57,154 bases of DNA from Priapulus caudatus (GCF_000485595.1 NW_014577128.1:508375-565528), one strand, 5' to 3'. Numbered from the stretch's first letter, positions 1-10,478 are shown. Notes: a model not told the origin generated them from the sequence alone. Numbers and translations: made by a program.

Positions 1-168
<168 letters not shown>

Positions 169-170
<2 letters not shown>

Positions 171-637
171 AATATTCCGCAAATGTTACTTTAGCTAAAT
201 ATAATGGCATAACAAAGTTATACCAATTAACCAGAGCACTTAAATCAACGTTGATTTAAGTGCTCTGAATTAACTAAACATCCAAAGTCAACATTTCTAA
301 AATGTATTTTTTTCTGCTGTTCACATATATTTAATATAATTAAATATAATTTCAAAGGACAGGAGAGAGTCTCTTCCCACAGAAAGAGTCATAGTTGATC
401 AAAGTGATACATCAACACTGCGAATTACAGTATACACAATAATATATACAACATAATAATTATATAAACATTAAATTATGATATTATAATCAATACATTT
501 AATATTATAAAAAATATTATGTATAATGCTATATGACTTAATTAGTATTATGATTTAGCAAACGTAAGTGAGATGCAACATTTGAATCTATCATGTACTG
601 AGGTACTTATTATAATTTGTGATAAACCTAAAAATTC
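169..637. other. AT-rich spacer with a 36-bp perfect palindrome at 232-267
   Basis: No gene is seen. The one clear structure is a perfect palindrome at 232-267, with half-site CAGAGCACTTAAATCAAC around a central ACGT. A closely related half-site recurs as an inverted pair at 7,235-7,302, so this is probably a small foldback family. The rest is AT-rich. Confidence 0.8.
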
Positions 638-856
638 AAATTCCAGTCCAAGCCATAGAACTAGAGAAGAGAATGGAGTACCATAGACATAGAAGAGAAG
701 ATCTTCTCTTCTATATCTATGGGAGTACTCTAATGTAGACTCAGAGCGAGTGCGCCATCTGTCGTGGAGTTTGCAAGTATGTGTGCTTGAACTACTAGAA
801 GTTCTATTCTATTCCATTCTCTTCTATTCTAGTTTTATGGCTTGGACTGGAATTTG
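638..856. mobile_element. Foldback/MITE-like element, about 219 bp
   Basis: The terminal arms are inverted copies of AAATTCCAGTCCAAGCCATA followed by an ACTAG...GAATGGA stretch (about 638-676 and 810-856). Inside is a second palindrome at about 680-722, centred on AGATCT. There is no coding capacity. The arms show it is a non-autonomous inverted-repeat element. The superfamily is unknown and I could not define a target duplication. Confidence 0.75.
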
Positions 857-1009
857 TAGCCTGGGTTCTCTGTCCCTAATTAGCAGTAAGAACGATAGAA
901 ATATATAAGAAACTTATCATGCAATAACTTGAATAAGGAAAAACAACCATTTTTAACTAGACTACTCCCTCTGGTGGCGTTCTATAAAACGGATAGAGAA
1001 GGCGGCAAA

Positions 1010-2610
1010 ATGTTCTGCATTGGTAGACGAATTGCTTTTTCCAAGAATGTTATAACATCAGCAAGACATTGTTACTACCATGGTGGTGTCCCAGGCGAAG
1101 TAAGCTACATTTATATATAAACATTCCCGCTATGTATAATGTTTACTACTACTTAACTGAGCTGATGCAATTGGATTGTCAACGGCAAGTGCCAATTAAA
1201 AATGTTTATTCAGATCCTGTCCCGTTGTAACGAACATCTTCTTGACATCTTGTGACTTATTGTCAATATTCTTATTCTCTTATGACTTATCTACCTAGCC
1301 AGGCTTGTTTCTTAATATTTTGGCAAATAAGTCTGATAGTAAGTACAATAGGTTTCAATTCTATTTTTGCATTCGGGAGTTGATCCTAAATTATGTGGAC
1401 TGGTATGTATCTAGTTTTCAATGTTTTATTAAGGTAGCTCTACCGCGTTACCGCTCCCGCTACAAAAGCTTAACCACCTGTAGCGGGATCAAAGCGGCTA
1501 CACCGGTAGAGCTGCTTTATGTAATTAATATAAATACCAGAGTGGCTATATGCCCGGCAGCCGGCATATATCTGACGGCTGCCGGGCAGCGAAATTTTTT
1601 TTCCCAAACAGGTTTACATATAACAGTAAAATCCTGCCTCCTGATTGGTTCAAAAACAGGCGTGCGCACATGTGTTTGCTTATTTAGCATATGTCATGTA
1701 ATATTTTTAATATAACATGTGTAGCTCAGCTGGTAGAACACCGTCGCTACGTCTGAAAGGTTGATGGTTCGAACCCCTTTTGGTTTTTAATTATTTTTTT
1801 GTTTTCTTTATTTTTCTATCTTTATCCATTTAACTATTGTTTTCCAATTAACGGAAATATTTGCATGATTGATTTACAAATTTTTTTTTATGAATTTGAT
1901 TTCATTTATTAGTGTTAATTAAATTTAATTAGGGTTAGGGTTAGGGTTAGGGTTAGGGTTAATAGGTAATTTACTACTCATTTTACTGTAATTACTCATT
2001 TACTCATTTACTCATTTACTCATTTTAAGGCGACGGTGTTCTACCAGCTGAGCTACACAGGCTTTATGAATACAAAGAAAAATAGTAAAGTGCCTGACAT
2101 GTATCTAAATAAGCAAACACCATGTGCGCACGCCTGTTTTTGAAGCCAATCAGGAGGCAGTGATTTTACTGTTATATGTAAACCTGTTTGGGAAAAAAAA
2201 AATTTTGCTGCGGCACGGTCTTACGATTTCCTAAATGCCCGCGCAAGTTTTTATTTTCAACGTTTATCCAGTACAACAAGGGTTAGAGGTTTATAGGTTA
2301 GCGTTAGGAACTGCCGCGCATTTAGGAAATTGAGAGACCCGTGCCCGGCTGCGCGGCATATACTATAGCCACAGAGCGTATAAATATTAGACCATTAGTT
2401 TTATTGCATTCAATAGAAATGAGTACAAAAAACTAAATATTTTAAACAGCATAAAATTCATTATTTTTGCATTCTTACAGAACGCTGCTTTCAACATCAA
2501 CAATCGATATACCTTCTCCCCTGATGGTTGCGGTGTATCTTTGCACTGGTTTGGCCCTTCCATTCGTTCTATGGTTCGGACACAACTCTGAAAAAAGTCA
2601 ACAGCGCTAG
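1010..2610 (+). CDS. COX7C: Cytochrome c oxidase subunit 7C-like, two exons, apparent frameshift
   Basis: COX7C is a small single-pass subunit of complex IV in the mitochondrial inner membrane. Exon 1 (1,010-1,099, 30 codons) starts MFCIGRRIAFSK, a basic and hydroxylated presequence without acidic residues, and ends YYHGGVPGE at a GTAAGC donor. Exon 2 starts at 2,481 after TTCTTACAG and reads NAAFNINNRYTF, matching the family's N-x-x-F-x-V-x-N-K-W block. The second half, LMVAVYLCTGLALPF then VLWFGH, matches the family's transmembrane Y-F-x-x-G-F-A-A-P-F block, but it lies in another frame and stops at 2,608-2,610. Exon 2 is 130 nt. One base fewer in the CCCC run at 2,518-2,521 would join the frames and restore the family spacing, giving about 72 residues (human 63). 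It is either a consensus indel or a recent pseudogene. The 1.4-kb intron carries a large foldback element. The family call rests on motif pattern and exon order. Confidence 0.78.
1434..1516. repeat. Short foldback in the COX7C intron
   Basis: GTAGCTCTACCG near 1,434 is matched by its inverse CCGGTAGAGCTGC ending near 1,516. An inner pair of GCTCCCGCTAC and GTAGCGGGATC-type arms lies between them. It would form an imperfect hairpin of about 80 nt in the COX7C pre-mRNA. No protein coding is seen. Confidence 0.6.
1541..2374. mobile_element. Large foldback element with tRNA-like ends and a telomere-repeat loop
   Basis: The arms are inverted over well over 150 bp. GTGGCTATATGCCCGGCAGC at the left (1,542 on) pairs with an imperfect inverse ending TATAGCCACAG at 2,374. 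AACAGGTTTACATATAACAG near 1,610 pairs with the inverse near 2,180. A tRNA-like A-box stretch (TAGCTCAGCTGGTAGAACAC) at about 1,721 has its inverse at 2,031-2,060. Only the left copy continues into a B-box, GGTTCGAACCC, at about 1,766. The loop holds five TTAGGG units (1,929-1,960) and CTCATTTA repeats (1,976-2,024). It lies wholly in the COX7C intron. It is probably a non-autonomous element that includes a tRNA-derived segment. Confidence 0.75.
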
Positions 2611-3729
2611 GGATATTAATGCGTATATTCAGCTCCCTGTGCCCAGGCTTACTCGGGTAAAACCCAATTCTTGTATACTATATATAGGCCTACGTAGTGA
2701 ATAGGCAATTAACTGGCTTTTGGCAGTGGCATGACTGGACGTTACCAAATAGTTTTATAGACATTACTAATTAATTATACTATGAGTATAAGCTAATAGA
2801 AAATACTCATCTAGAATTATATTTGCCCATTCTAAAAAGTTTTTTAAGACATGTATACTATTTACAGCACAAGTTTTATTCAGGAATAATATATGTAACA
2901 AAGAAACAGTTAATTTGTGTTCTGTTGATGTAAAATATATTCATAATAATTAATTTCTTGCATCAATATGCTTTTTATGATTAAATCTGTTCTTTCAGAC
3001 CAACACACGCAGCTACATGATGAAAGTGAATGTTTTCAACACAGATTCCCGATGGAGGTTCCACTGCCATAGTCTCTTGAGTCTATCTTGGAGTAATCAT
3101 TCAGAATGATTACTCCGAGTCTATATAGCACTGGTTATTTTGTAGCTTATAAACTACCAAGCAAGAATTTAGTTTTTTACTTAACTGTTATTGTGGTGTC
3201 AAGTTCTGTTAGATGTGTGTACATTTGTTTGTGTCAAAATGAAGGTATCGTTTGACATGTTTCAGTATATAAATTCTATTTCCACACGAATAGCCATGTT
3301 TATATAAATATATTAGCTATTTGCATTGCCAAAAAATAGTTCTAATTAAATTAACTGAAGTTCTTGTTATTGGAAAGTCTTAAATTGCATTTTTCTTGTT
3401 TTTTTTACAATTTCCATTTTCACTAAATCCAGTATTATAGCTTGTATCTATAAATTGCAGCGCGGTGCCCCTGCTCATTGTCATTAGTGTTCAGAGTGTG
3501 AGTAAAGAGACTCTCTATACTGATTCACTCCTGATAATATGTAGTGCATATATATATACAAAATCCACATGATGAATATATATATATAATATAGCTCGAA
3601 TTTAAAATTTCATTTCTAATGTATATTGTTCATTCTATGCCTTCATACTGATAACTTGAGTTTAACATGATAAAAGAAACCGAGGTCTCACCATAAAATG
3701 AGTTAGGCAGTGTTGTACTGTAGTTAATG
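2611..3729. other. AT-rich spacer with a 27-bp palindrome
   Basis: No gene is recognised. At 3,090-3,116 there is a near-perfect palindrome, GGAGTAATCATTC then GAATGATTACTCC, flanked by direct copies of GAGTCTAT. Splice-acceptor-like pyrimidine tracts occur (for example before 3,000), but the downstream frames are short and match no family I know. Confidence 0.6.
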
Positions 3730-4600
3730 TTACCCCCCTCCCCCCAGGGGGGTAATCGCTATTTTGTGGGGGTTTAGGGGGTGGCGCCACCTAAATGGGA
3801 AATTGATCGGGCAAAAGATGGCTTGAACTGTGAAAACAGGGCAAAAGATGGCTCGACAAGTGCTAGTAAAACATGGAGGCAACAAAGATAGCCGCTCGAG
3901 CCATTTGCAAAATATGGCAAGGATATACACGTCATCTAGTATGCAGAGTACGCCCCTCCCCTACCAGCAAACGGCCGGGGGGATGGTACACATGAAAAGA
4001 TCGGAGGCAGGGCAAAAGAAGGGGCAATCATAACATCAATGACTGCGTTCACGTGTAAATCACTTGACATCTTCATTTAGGTGCTGGCTCTGTTCTGGAG
4101 GCCAAAATACATGGGCTTATACTTGAACTTTGCACAGCTGCGCACATAGCAACAGTTCAGGGCTAACCCACTCACTGTCTACCAGCTGACTAACTGCCAG
4201 GAAGCACGTTGTACACGGCACAGTGTGCAGCGCGCTGTGCACAGTAAGAGTACCTATACGACCCTAACCTACAGCTTACAAGCGTCGCGCCATTTCAAAT
4301 TTTATCAGTCATAAATTTACCAATTTCTTATGAGCATATTTTTGTAATCGCGAGCTTAGTAAAACGAGGGAAGATTGTACGCGGCAGTATGTTGCCATAG
4401 CTTACCCACATACTATATATTAATTTATACATAACATCTTGATAAGCATACATTTATTATAGGTGTAGCGACCAATATCACACTGGGAAAGCTATATATT
4501 CTAACTAGTGCTTATTCTAACTAGATCATCTATCAAGCACTATATACGTAGTAAGAACAGACTGCTGCCACGCGCAGAATCACTGACCACCCGGCTGTCG
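3730..4600. other. Non-coding spacer with G/C runs
   Basis: C and G homopolymer runs at 3,733-3,752 are followed by two direct copies of GGGCAAAAGATGGCT (3,811 and 3,840) and ordinary mixed sequence to 4,600. Short open frames exist on both strands but none resembles a protein family. Confidence 0.5.
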
Positions 4601-4900
4601 ATGGCGTGGCCACAGTGCGGAAAGGTGTTGGCAGCTGGCCGCACGTGGCGCACAGGTGCGGAAGGTGTTGCAAGCGGCCGCACGTGGCCACAGATGCGGA
4701 AGGATGTTGGCAAGCGGCCGCACGTGCCACGGTGCGGAAGGTGCTTGGCAAGCGTCCGCACGTGCCAAGGTTGCGGAAGGTGTGGGCAAGCGGCGCACGT
4801 GGCCCCACAGTGCGGAAGTGTGTTTGGCAAGGCGCCGCACGGCCAGCAGGTGGGAAGGTGTTGGCAAGCGGGCCGGCACGCAGCGGCACGCTCGCGGTTG
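4600..4900. repeat. GC-rich tandem repeat, unit roughly 30-60 bp
   Basis: Degenerate units built from GTGCGGAAGGTGTTGGCAAG followed by CGGCCGCACGTGGCC are repeated about eight times. Frames are open on both strands through the array, which reflects repeat length and GC content rather than coding. The GCGGCCGCAC part is nearly the inverse of GTGCGG, so each unit could form a small hairpin. Confidence 0.85.
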
Positions 4901-5039
4901 CGACGCGAGGTGCCACACATAACGCCATACGCGCAACAGTTGCGGTAACAGCCCTCGGGGGGCCTCCTACAAACTAGGGTAGGTAGTGTGCCACTTGGAG
5001 AGATGGAATGGGGAAGGGGGGGGGGGTCTCGGTAACTAC

Positions 5040-5365
5040 AGCGACATTAAATCGGGAGTCTCCGGAACTAGGGTTTGCTGGAAGCATGGATGACTCCGGA
5101 CCTGGAGATGTTTGCGAGAGGGGGTCTCCCGGAACGTTGCGGAAAAAAAGTAGGACATATGCGCAGAGACGGGATATATGTAAAAATGTGGGGGGAGGGG
5201 ATCTCCAGTGCGGAAAAAAGTAGGACCTATGCTCCGGGACGGGAAATACAAGGAGAGTCTCCGGTGCGGAAAAAGTAGGACCTATGCTCCGGGACGGGAA
5301 ATACAAGGGGGGTCTCCAGTGCGGAAAAAGTAGAACCTCCGCTCCGGGTCTCCGGTGCGGAAATT
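5040..5365. repeat. Tandem repeat with a unit of about 61 bp and GTGCGGAA core
   Basis: Units start near 5,200, 5,262, 5,315 and 5,350 and carry GTGCGGAAAAAGTAGGACC, then TATGCTCCGGGACGGG, then AAATACAAGG and GGTCTCC. More degraded units precede them (GTCTCCGGAACTAGGG, GTCTCCCGGAACGTTGCGG). The GTGCGGAA core is shared with the array at 4.6-4.9 kb. Confidence 0.85.
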
Positions 5366-5399
5366 TTGAAGTTAAAAAGGGGCGGGGGGTCCATAAACG

Positions 5400-6049
5400 C
5401 GTCAGCACATTTACCTAGCCGCGCCGGACCGCCCGCGCGCGCCGCGGCCGGGCCCGCCGGCCGCGCGGGACCATACAATATCTAGGGAATGCTTCCTCCC
5501 CGGGGAAAGGGGGGTAACAGTATGCTGGAGAAACAAAGGAACTGACGGTGCGCGCGAGCAGACGGGTGTCGAAGACTACGAAATGAATTATAAATATAGG
5601 GTCTCCGAGCGCACGTGGGGGCGGAACCCAGTCACGCGCCGGTGTGAACCCACGGTCGACGTTTACGAGTCGATAAAGCTGCGTCGTATCCTCTACGTTT
5701 GCTTTTCGCCTTTGGTTATTTACTCCCTTGGTTATTCTCCTACCTTTCACCTTACACTTATCATTATGTGTTGGATACCTGTATAACAGGTTGGGGGCCG
5801 CGGGGGGGGGGGGGGATCAAAGATTTCAAGAAGGGTGAGAACGGCCGCGGTGGGGTTCTCCCCAGAAAATTTTGAAAATGTAGATCGCAGGAAGATGGGA
5901 TTCTGAGGGCACCTTTTGAGTCACATGTAGCAGGCCTTAAATTCATTCTGACTACGACAATTCTTTTTTTAGTAGAATAATTTCTTTCTATTCATGATCA
6001 ATAAGATGTAATCATTAAAAATCACTATAACTAACCATACAATTTACGT
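5400..6049. other. GC-rich block then plain spacer, no gene
   Basis: 5,410-5,475 is a run of GCGCGC/CCGG-rich sequence standing out from the AT-rich surroundings. 5,798-5,814 is a long G run, a possible G-quadruplex. I see no gene; short open frames on both strands look incidental. Confidence 0.5.
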
Positions 6050-6110
6050 TTTATCTCTCTCTCTGCGTGCGTGCGTGCGTGCGTGGGCGTGTGTGGCGTG
6101 TGATTTTGTG

Positions 6111-6154
<44 letters not shown>

Positions 6155-6170
6155 TGTGTGTGTGTACTGA
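6050..6170. repeat. (GCGT)n and (GT)n microsatellite
   Basis: TCTCTCTCTC, then GCGTGCGTGCGTGC units, (TG)n, and GCGT units again. It is a simple compound microsatellite. Confidence 0.95.
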
Positions 6171-7215
6171 ATGCACTTTTCCTCCGTGATACTGACGTAA
6201 CGCATTAAATAATAAATACTTGACGCCACGTCCAGCTTGTATATCACTATTTAAAACAAGAAGAGCACTTCTCATTTATAATACTGTAATCGGATACATT
6301 GGAACAAAGTGTGAATGCAGTCTTCAAACAGCCGCTCACGGAGAAGGCCGATCAGCTATAACTAGGTTCAATACTACTGGCGAGCTGTGTTTGTGTGTGT
6401 GTGTGTGGGGGGGGGGATGATTGATTTTATCATTCATTGACATCAATCATGCATTGATTGATGTACAGGGGGGGGGGATTGTTTATGTCGCGTTCGTTAT
6501 TGAATATGTAGGAGGTGACGGTGAGGTGCCACTGACCACCGCTGGGATGCGGGCGACAGCAAAGCTATTTCTTGGAATTGTGAAAACGGCTGCAAAAGCG
6601 TTGTAACCTGCTTTGCCACTCAATTACATAATTTAATCTAATTTAACCTATGCATCAGGTGTCGTTTTACAGTCACGCGCGACTATTATACTTGCATGGC
6701 GGCAATAATTAATTGGTGTATGTGTAAAAAATATTGTTAGTCCAACAGAGGGTGTGGCTATAGCCACCCAATCTACCCCCCCCCAAATCCGCAACTGGTA
6801 TATGCATGTATAATATAATTATGTAGATATAGTAGCTGATATACAATTAAACTATTCTACGTATTTAATTCAAAAAAAAACTTATGCTGTCTTCTGTTCC
6901 TTCTCTCGTAGCCAACATATACATCAGAAGTAGCAACATAACAACATATACATCACAAGTACATACAACATACAACATACACACAACAACATACAACATA
7001 CAACATAGACATACATATACGTACATATACATGTCCATACATATACATACATGTACATACAACATATACATCAGAAGTAGATAATAGGGAATCCCTATGA
7101 TCTACTCTGATATACATGTATATAATTATCATGATCTATATGAAGCCATAGATATCAAGGACGTACGGTACATGATATACGTTACATGCTCTGCCTTATG
7201 GAATGATGTATTCTG
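6171..7215. other. Spacer with simple repeats
   Basis: Holds a GT and G run at 6,389-6,416, a G run at about 6,468-6,478, a C run near 6,775 and an ACATAC-type repeat at about 6,915-7,075. No gene is seen. Confidence 0.6.
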
Positions 7216-7318
7216 TATCTATCCATAGATATACCAGAGCATATAAATCAACGATTATATATGCTCTGGATTGATATTTGGATACGTTGATTTATATGCT
7301 CTAGTTATATCTATGATC
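7216..7318. repeat. Nested palindromic element related to the one at 232-267
   Basis: AGAGCATATAAATCAACG at 7,235-7,252 is matched by its exact inverse at 7,285-7,302. Outer flanks ATAGATATAC and TTATATCTAT extend the pairing. The half-site differs from the 232-267 palindrome mainly in the CTT/TAT segment. It is probably a small foldback family. Confidence 0.7.
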
Positions 7319-8629
7319 TATCCAACTTCTCGGCTCGCAGCCACTGATCTCTATAATTAATAAGTTCTTAATAATATAGATATGATTATTTATTATTCAT
7401 GTATATTATTATAAAGTATTAATTATATAATAATAATAATGAATCTAATTAATATATATAATTTATTATATATATTATCTTAGTATATATAAGTATATAT
7501 TATTATGATTATATTATAGACATAGATATCTATAATAACCAACAATATCGTGTATATATATATATAATTTATATTATACATTTGGAAAAAATTAAAATAT
7601 TAATAATTATTTATTTGATTCTTATATATATTTATTTCAGTTGTCTTCTGTATTATATCTTGTATCCTTTTTTCGGTCTCCTACCTATTCGGTTTCCTAT
7701 CGGTATATCGGGTGGGAGCGAGCTACATCAGTTTCCTATGCTTGTAGCACACATCTGAGGCGTGTCAGGAAGCGAGCGCTCGAGAATGCGAGAGACGCGC
7801 GATAACGTGAATCGTACAAGTTGCAGCCTGCACTGAACGATACACGAGCGCTCGCTGTGTGCTCGCTGTCCGACTCGCCTTGATGCAAAAGATGGTCGCC
7901 CCCAATGGAGGGTTACCAGCAGATTTTAATCGGCGAGACTAAGCAAGTACTGTTAAACGCAATTAGGCAGACGAAATCTGGATACAAATTGAATTTAGAA
8001 GTAAAATAAATGAATGAAAAAGTGAAAATAAAGGTTGAAATAGATTGGCAAATTGACAACGTCAGAAATGTTAGATTCGCATTTCGCCAGATTTTTCGTC
8101 CGCCATGCTTGAAACCCAACCCGCTCGCATGAGCGAACAGCCTTTTGAAACTTGCGCGCGAAACGTCTCGCTCGCGCCGCTCGCGCAGTGGTCGTTCAAG
8201 AAGGCGAACGCTATGCGAGGCGCTAGCGAAGCGTTCGCCTCACCTGAACCGCCTGGGCGCGACGAGAAAAAAAAAAAAGCCGCGAAGCGTCGTGTAACCG
8301 AAGCCGAAGTATACCCAACGAAGTACACTGCAGATTGATTCTCACCCGCACCACGGCGCCACTTGACGGCCAGGATCAGGATCCAGGATCAATTCGATAT
8401 GGCTGCTTTGCAATCTTGAGACAAGTCGAGGTTATTATTTTCAAATTTGCCAGAATATATGTAAGATAGATGTTGATTTCGGATGCGATAGCGATCGCGC
8501 TAGCAATAGTATTAGATCTGACCTCAGAAGTTAATTGCTTATTCTGTCGTCAGTGCATTATTTGTATTGCGAAGCCCTCTGCTCTGCCCTAAAGTAAGGC
8601 TAAATGTCAGCCGACCTCACTCTCGGGTT
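7319..8629. other. AT-rich tract then a CpG-containing block, no recognised gene
   Basis: 7,370-7,640 is extremely AT-rich. 7,740-8,340 is richer in CG dinucleotides, with repeated GCGAGCG/CTCGC motifs, and holds an open frame at 8,105-8,338 (77 codons, polar, ending in a KKKKAAKRR stretch). The opposite strand is also open there, codon pattern is uninformative and no family is recognised, so I do not call a gene. The block could be promoter-like DNA. Confidence 0.4.
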
Positions 8630-8806
8630 CAAGGATAGAGAACATGGGTCCCCAATAAAAACCATATGTCATTTACATCAATATAAATATAATAAATAAT
8701 AGTTATATCAATAATAGGTTAGGGTTATCGGTTAGAGAGTATAGGTATAGGGTTTAGGGTAGGGTAGGCACATTGGTTTTATTGGGACCCATGTTCTCTA
8801 TCCTTG
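8630..8806. mobile_element. MITE family 1, copy 1, about 177 bp
   Basis: Terminal inverted repeats read CAAGGATAGAGAACATGGGT then CCCAATAAAA; the right end is the inverse. The middle holds AT-rich sequence and degenerate TTAGGG-like repeats (8,717-8,765). Two more copies lie at 31,538-31,714 and 35,557-35,726. It has no coding capacity. Confidence 0.85.
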
Positions 8807-8999
8807 GGCCCACTCTCGAGTCTCGTCGTCTCGAGTCATAGACTCGTAGTCGTACTACTACTGCTAGTATTACTACATAGCAAACAAATACTGAAATAGC
8901 ACGCACTCACTGTCTCCACTAAACGTGTACATCATACTAGCGCATATTATGCGTGACCGCTCTGATATATGCGTTTGGTGTTAACATTATAAATTCAAC

Positions 9000-9275
9000 G
9001 TTAATATATTTTTATTTTGGCAGTGGCTACGGGTACGGTAGCCGTATCTTAATGGCTCGAGGCTACGGGTACGGGAGTCCATTCGCTTTCATACTTAACG
9101 AGAAAAAAGATGGCGGCGGTGGCGCCAGATTTCGAAATAACGCCTTGGGAAATAAATTCACGATTTGAGAGTTTAGATGAGCTAGAACCCCAACCCTAAC
9201 CCTAACCCTAACGCCAAAAAGGGGCTTCAACGAACGACGGCTACCGTACCTCCAGCCACTGCATTTTATTTTAGT
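9000..9275. mobile_element. Foldback carrying a captured exon-like fragment and telomere repeats
   Basis: The left arm, GGCAGTGGCTACGGGTACGG at about 9,019, pairs with the inverse at 9,237-9,264, and the pairing extends into TATTTTTATTTT-type sequence outside. Between the arms are a start-codon-like open fragment (9,110-9,199) and four CCCTAA units (9,188-9,212). Confidence 0.7.
9110..9199 (+). pseudogene. First-exon-like fragment of unknown protein, cut by telomere repeats
   Basis: The frame opens at AAAAAAGATGGCGGCGG, a favourable animal start context. It reads MAAVAPDFEITPWEINSRFE and continues SLDELE before running straight into CCCCAACCCTAA repeats, which give the stop. The acidic, well-mixed composition looks like a real protein start, unlike neighbouring frames. 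I do not recognise the family. It lies inside a foldback and has no following exon that I can find, so capture of a gene fragment is the likeliest reading. Confidence 0.35.
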
Positions 9276-9331
9276 AAAACGTCGAAATTCACTAAGGTCA
9301 ATAAGTCTTGTCGAGTATGATAAAATACGCT

Positions 9332-10478
9332 GTGGCTCCTCGACCGGACACATCTCGCGGAGGGAAGGGAAGGGAGGCTACTAAAATCACTATAACTGCC
9401 ACTGAATGTACTGTTTAATCTAGTTTTATTACTGGTACACAATAATTAATAGAATCACAAAAAATCTGTTGATAGTTTGTTGATAAAACAACAAATTGAC
9501 TTGGCAGCACCACCGCCGAAGCCACTAGCGTGATGCGTGTCAGGATCTGGATAGTTTTCTGCGTAGCCCACGGTAGTCCGAGCCGACGCAGACCCCAGTA
9601 ATGGGGTCTGCGGCCGTGTCTATCTCAATCACGGAAAGCCACCTCCAGTTTGGAGGTGGCACTTATAAGTAATATATGAGCTTGATATATACAATCCTAT
9701 TGCGTGGAACATACTTTAATCTGAACTTGAATCATTTATCTACGTGCATGCACGCAATGATGTCCTGGTAGCGGCCACAACAAGAATATATCAAGTTGTT
9801 AACCTAATGGTAAATATAAACATCCAAAGAAAATGTTCTGTCTTTATTCACATTTGTCAACCAATGAAAATCACTTCCGGTTACTTCGGCTGTTCCCGAT
9901 GTTCAACAGGAAACATGGTAGGTAGTCCGCGCCATCTATTATTATTTCCGAGTGAACCCGAGGCTACCGGAAGTGAATTTCCTTGGTCGATCAAAATATC
10001 TGTCCAATATGGCCAAAAATGTCGAAGTTATTCTGACTAGGATGAATTATTGCATGAAAACAAAGTTCTGAAACGGAGATAAAGTCTTCGGAAAGCGATA
10101 TTGACGAACAGAAGGTCTGTACTTGATATTTTGGGTCGGATATACCCCCGTCACGCCCTCAGTGCTACTCGATTCACCTATCCAATGCCCACAACATAAA
10201 TTGCAACAATTTTTACAAGGGTGACTGCAGACGATAAACCCGCACCCTCAGATTAGCAAAGCGGAGTTATAACGTCTGCATTTGCGGACTAAGCCCACGG
10301 TTACGTGGATAATAACGCAGGGACATTCCGTAAGGAATAATGTCCAGGGCTATAGCTAGCCATGAGGTGTGACCTAGCTTGTGAGGGAAGCTCCCTGTTG
10401 ATTGGTTCATCCTGTTTTAACCGGTCATTTTTGCCACGGAACATTTGCAAACGGTTACCGGTCGAGGAGCCACGGCCG
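9332..10478. repeat. Hairpin-rich region bounded by CCGGTCGAGGAGCCAC inverted ends
   Basis: GTGGCTCCTCGACCGG at 9,332-9,347 is the exact inverse of CCGGTCGAGGAGCCAC at 10,461-10,476. Inside are many short strong hairpins: GCAGACCCC/GGGGTCTGC (9,589-9,612), CCACCTCC/GGAGGTGG (9,641-9,659), TCACTTCCGGT/ACCGGAAGTGA (9,870 and 9,966), CCACG/CGTGG near 10,300, and GGACATTCC/GGAATAATGTCC (10,320-10,344). An open frame at 9,744-10,040 matches no family. It could be an old transposon or a structured non-coding RNA. It abuts the SDHD start region. Confidence 0.45.

Noticed and set aside
929-1120. Serine-protease-like reading of the 1.0-kb exon (FCIGRRIAFSKNVITSARHC resembling a trypsin histidine region)
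   Set aside because: The spacing around the histidine is off by a residue, and the next exon completes a COX7C pattern (YYHGGVPGE then NAAFNINNRYTF), which explains the exon far better.
4508-4977. Several overlapping open frames on both strands
   Set aside because: They all run through a GC-rich tandem array and have repeat-like, histidine/proline/arginine-rich translations.
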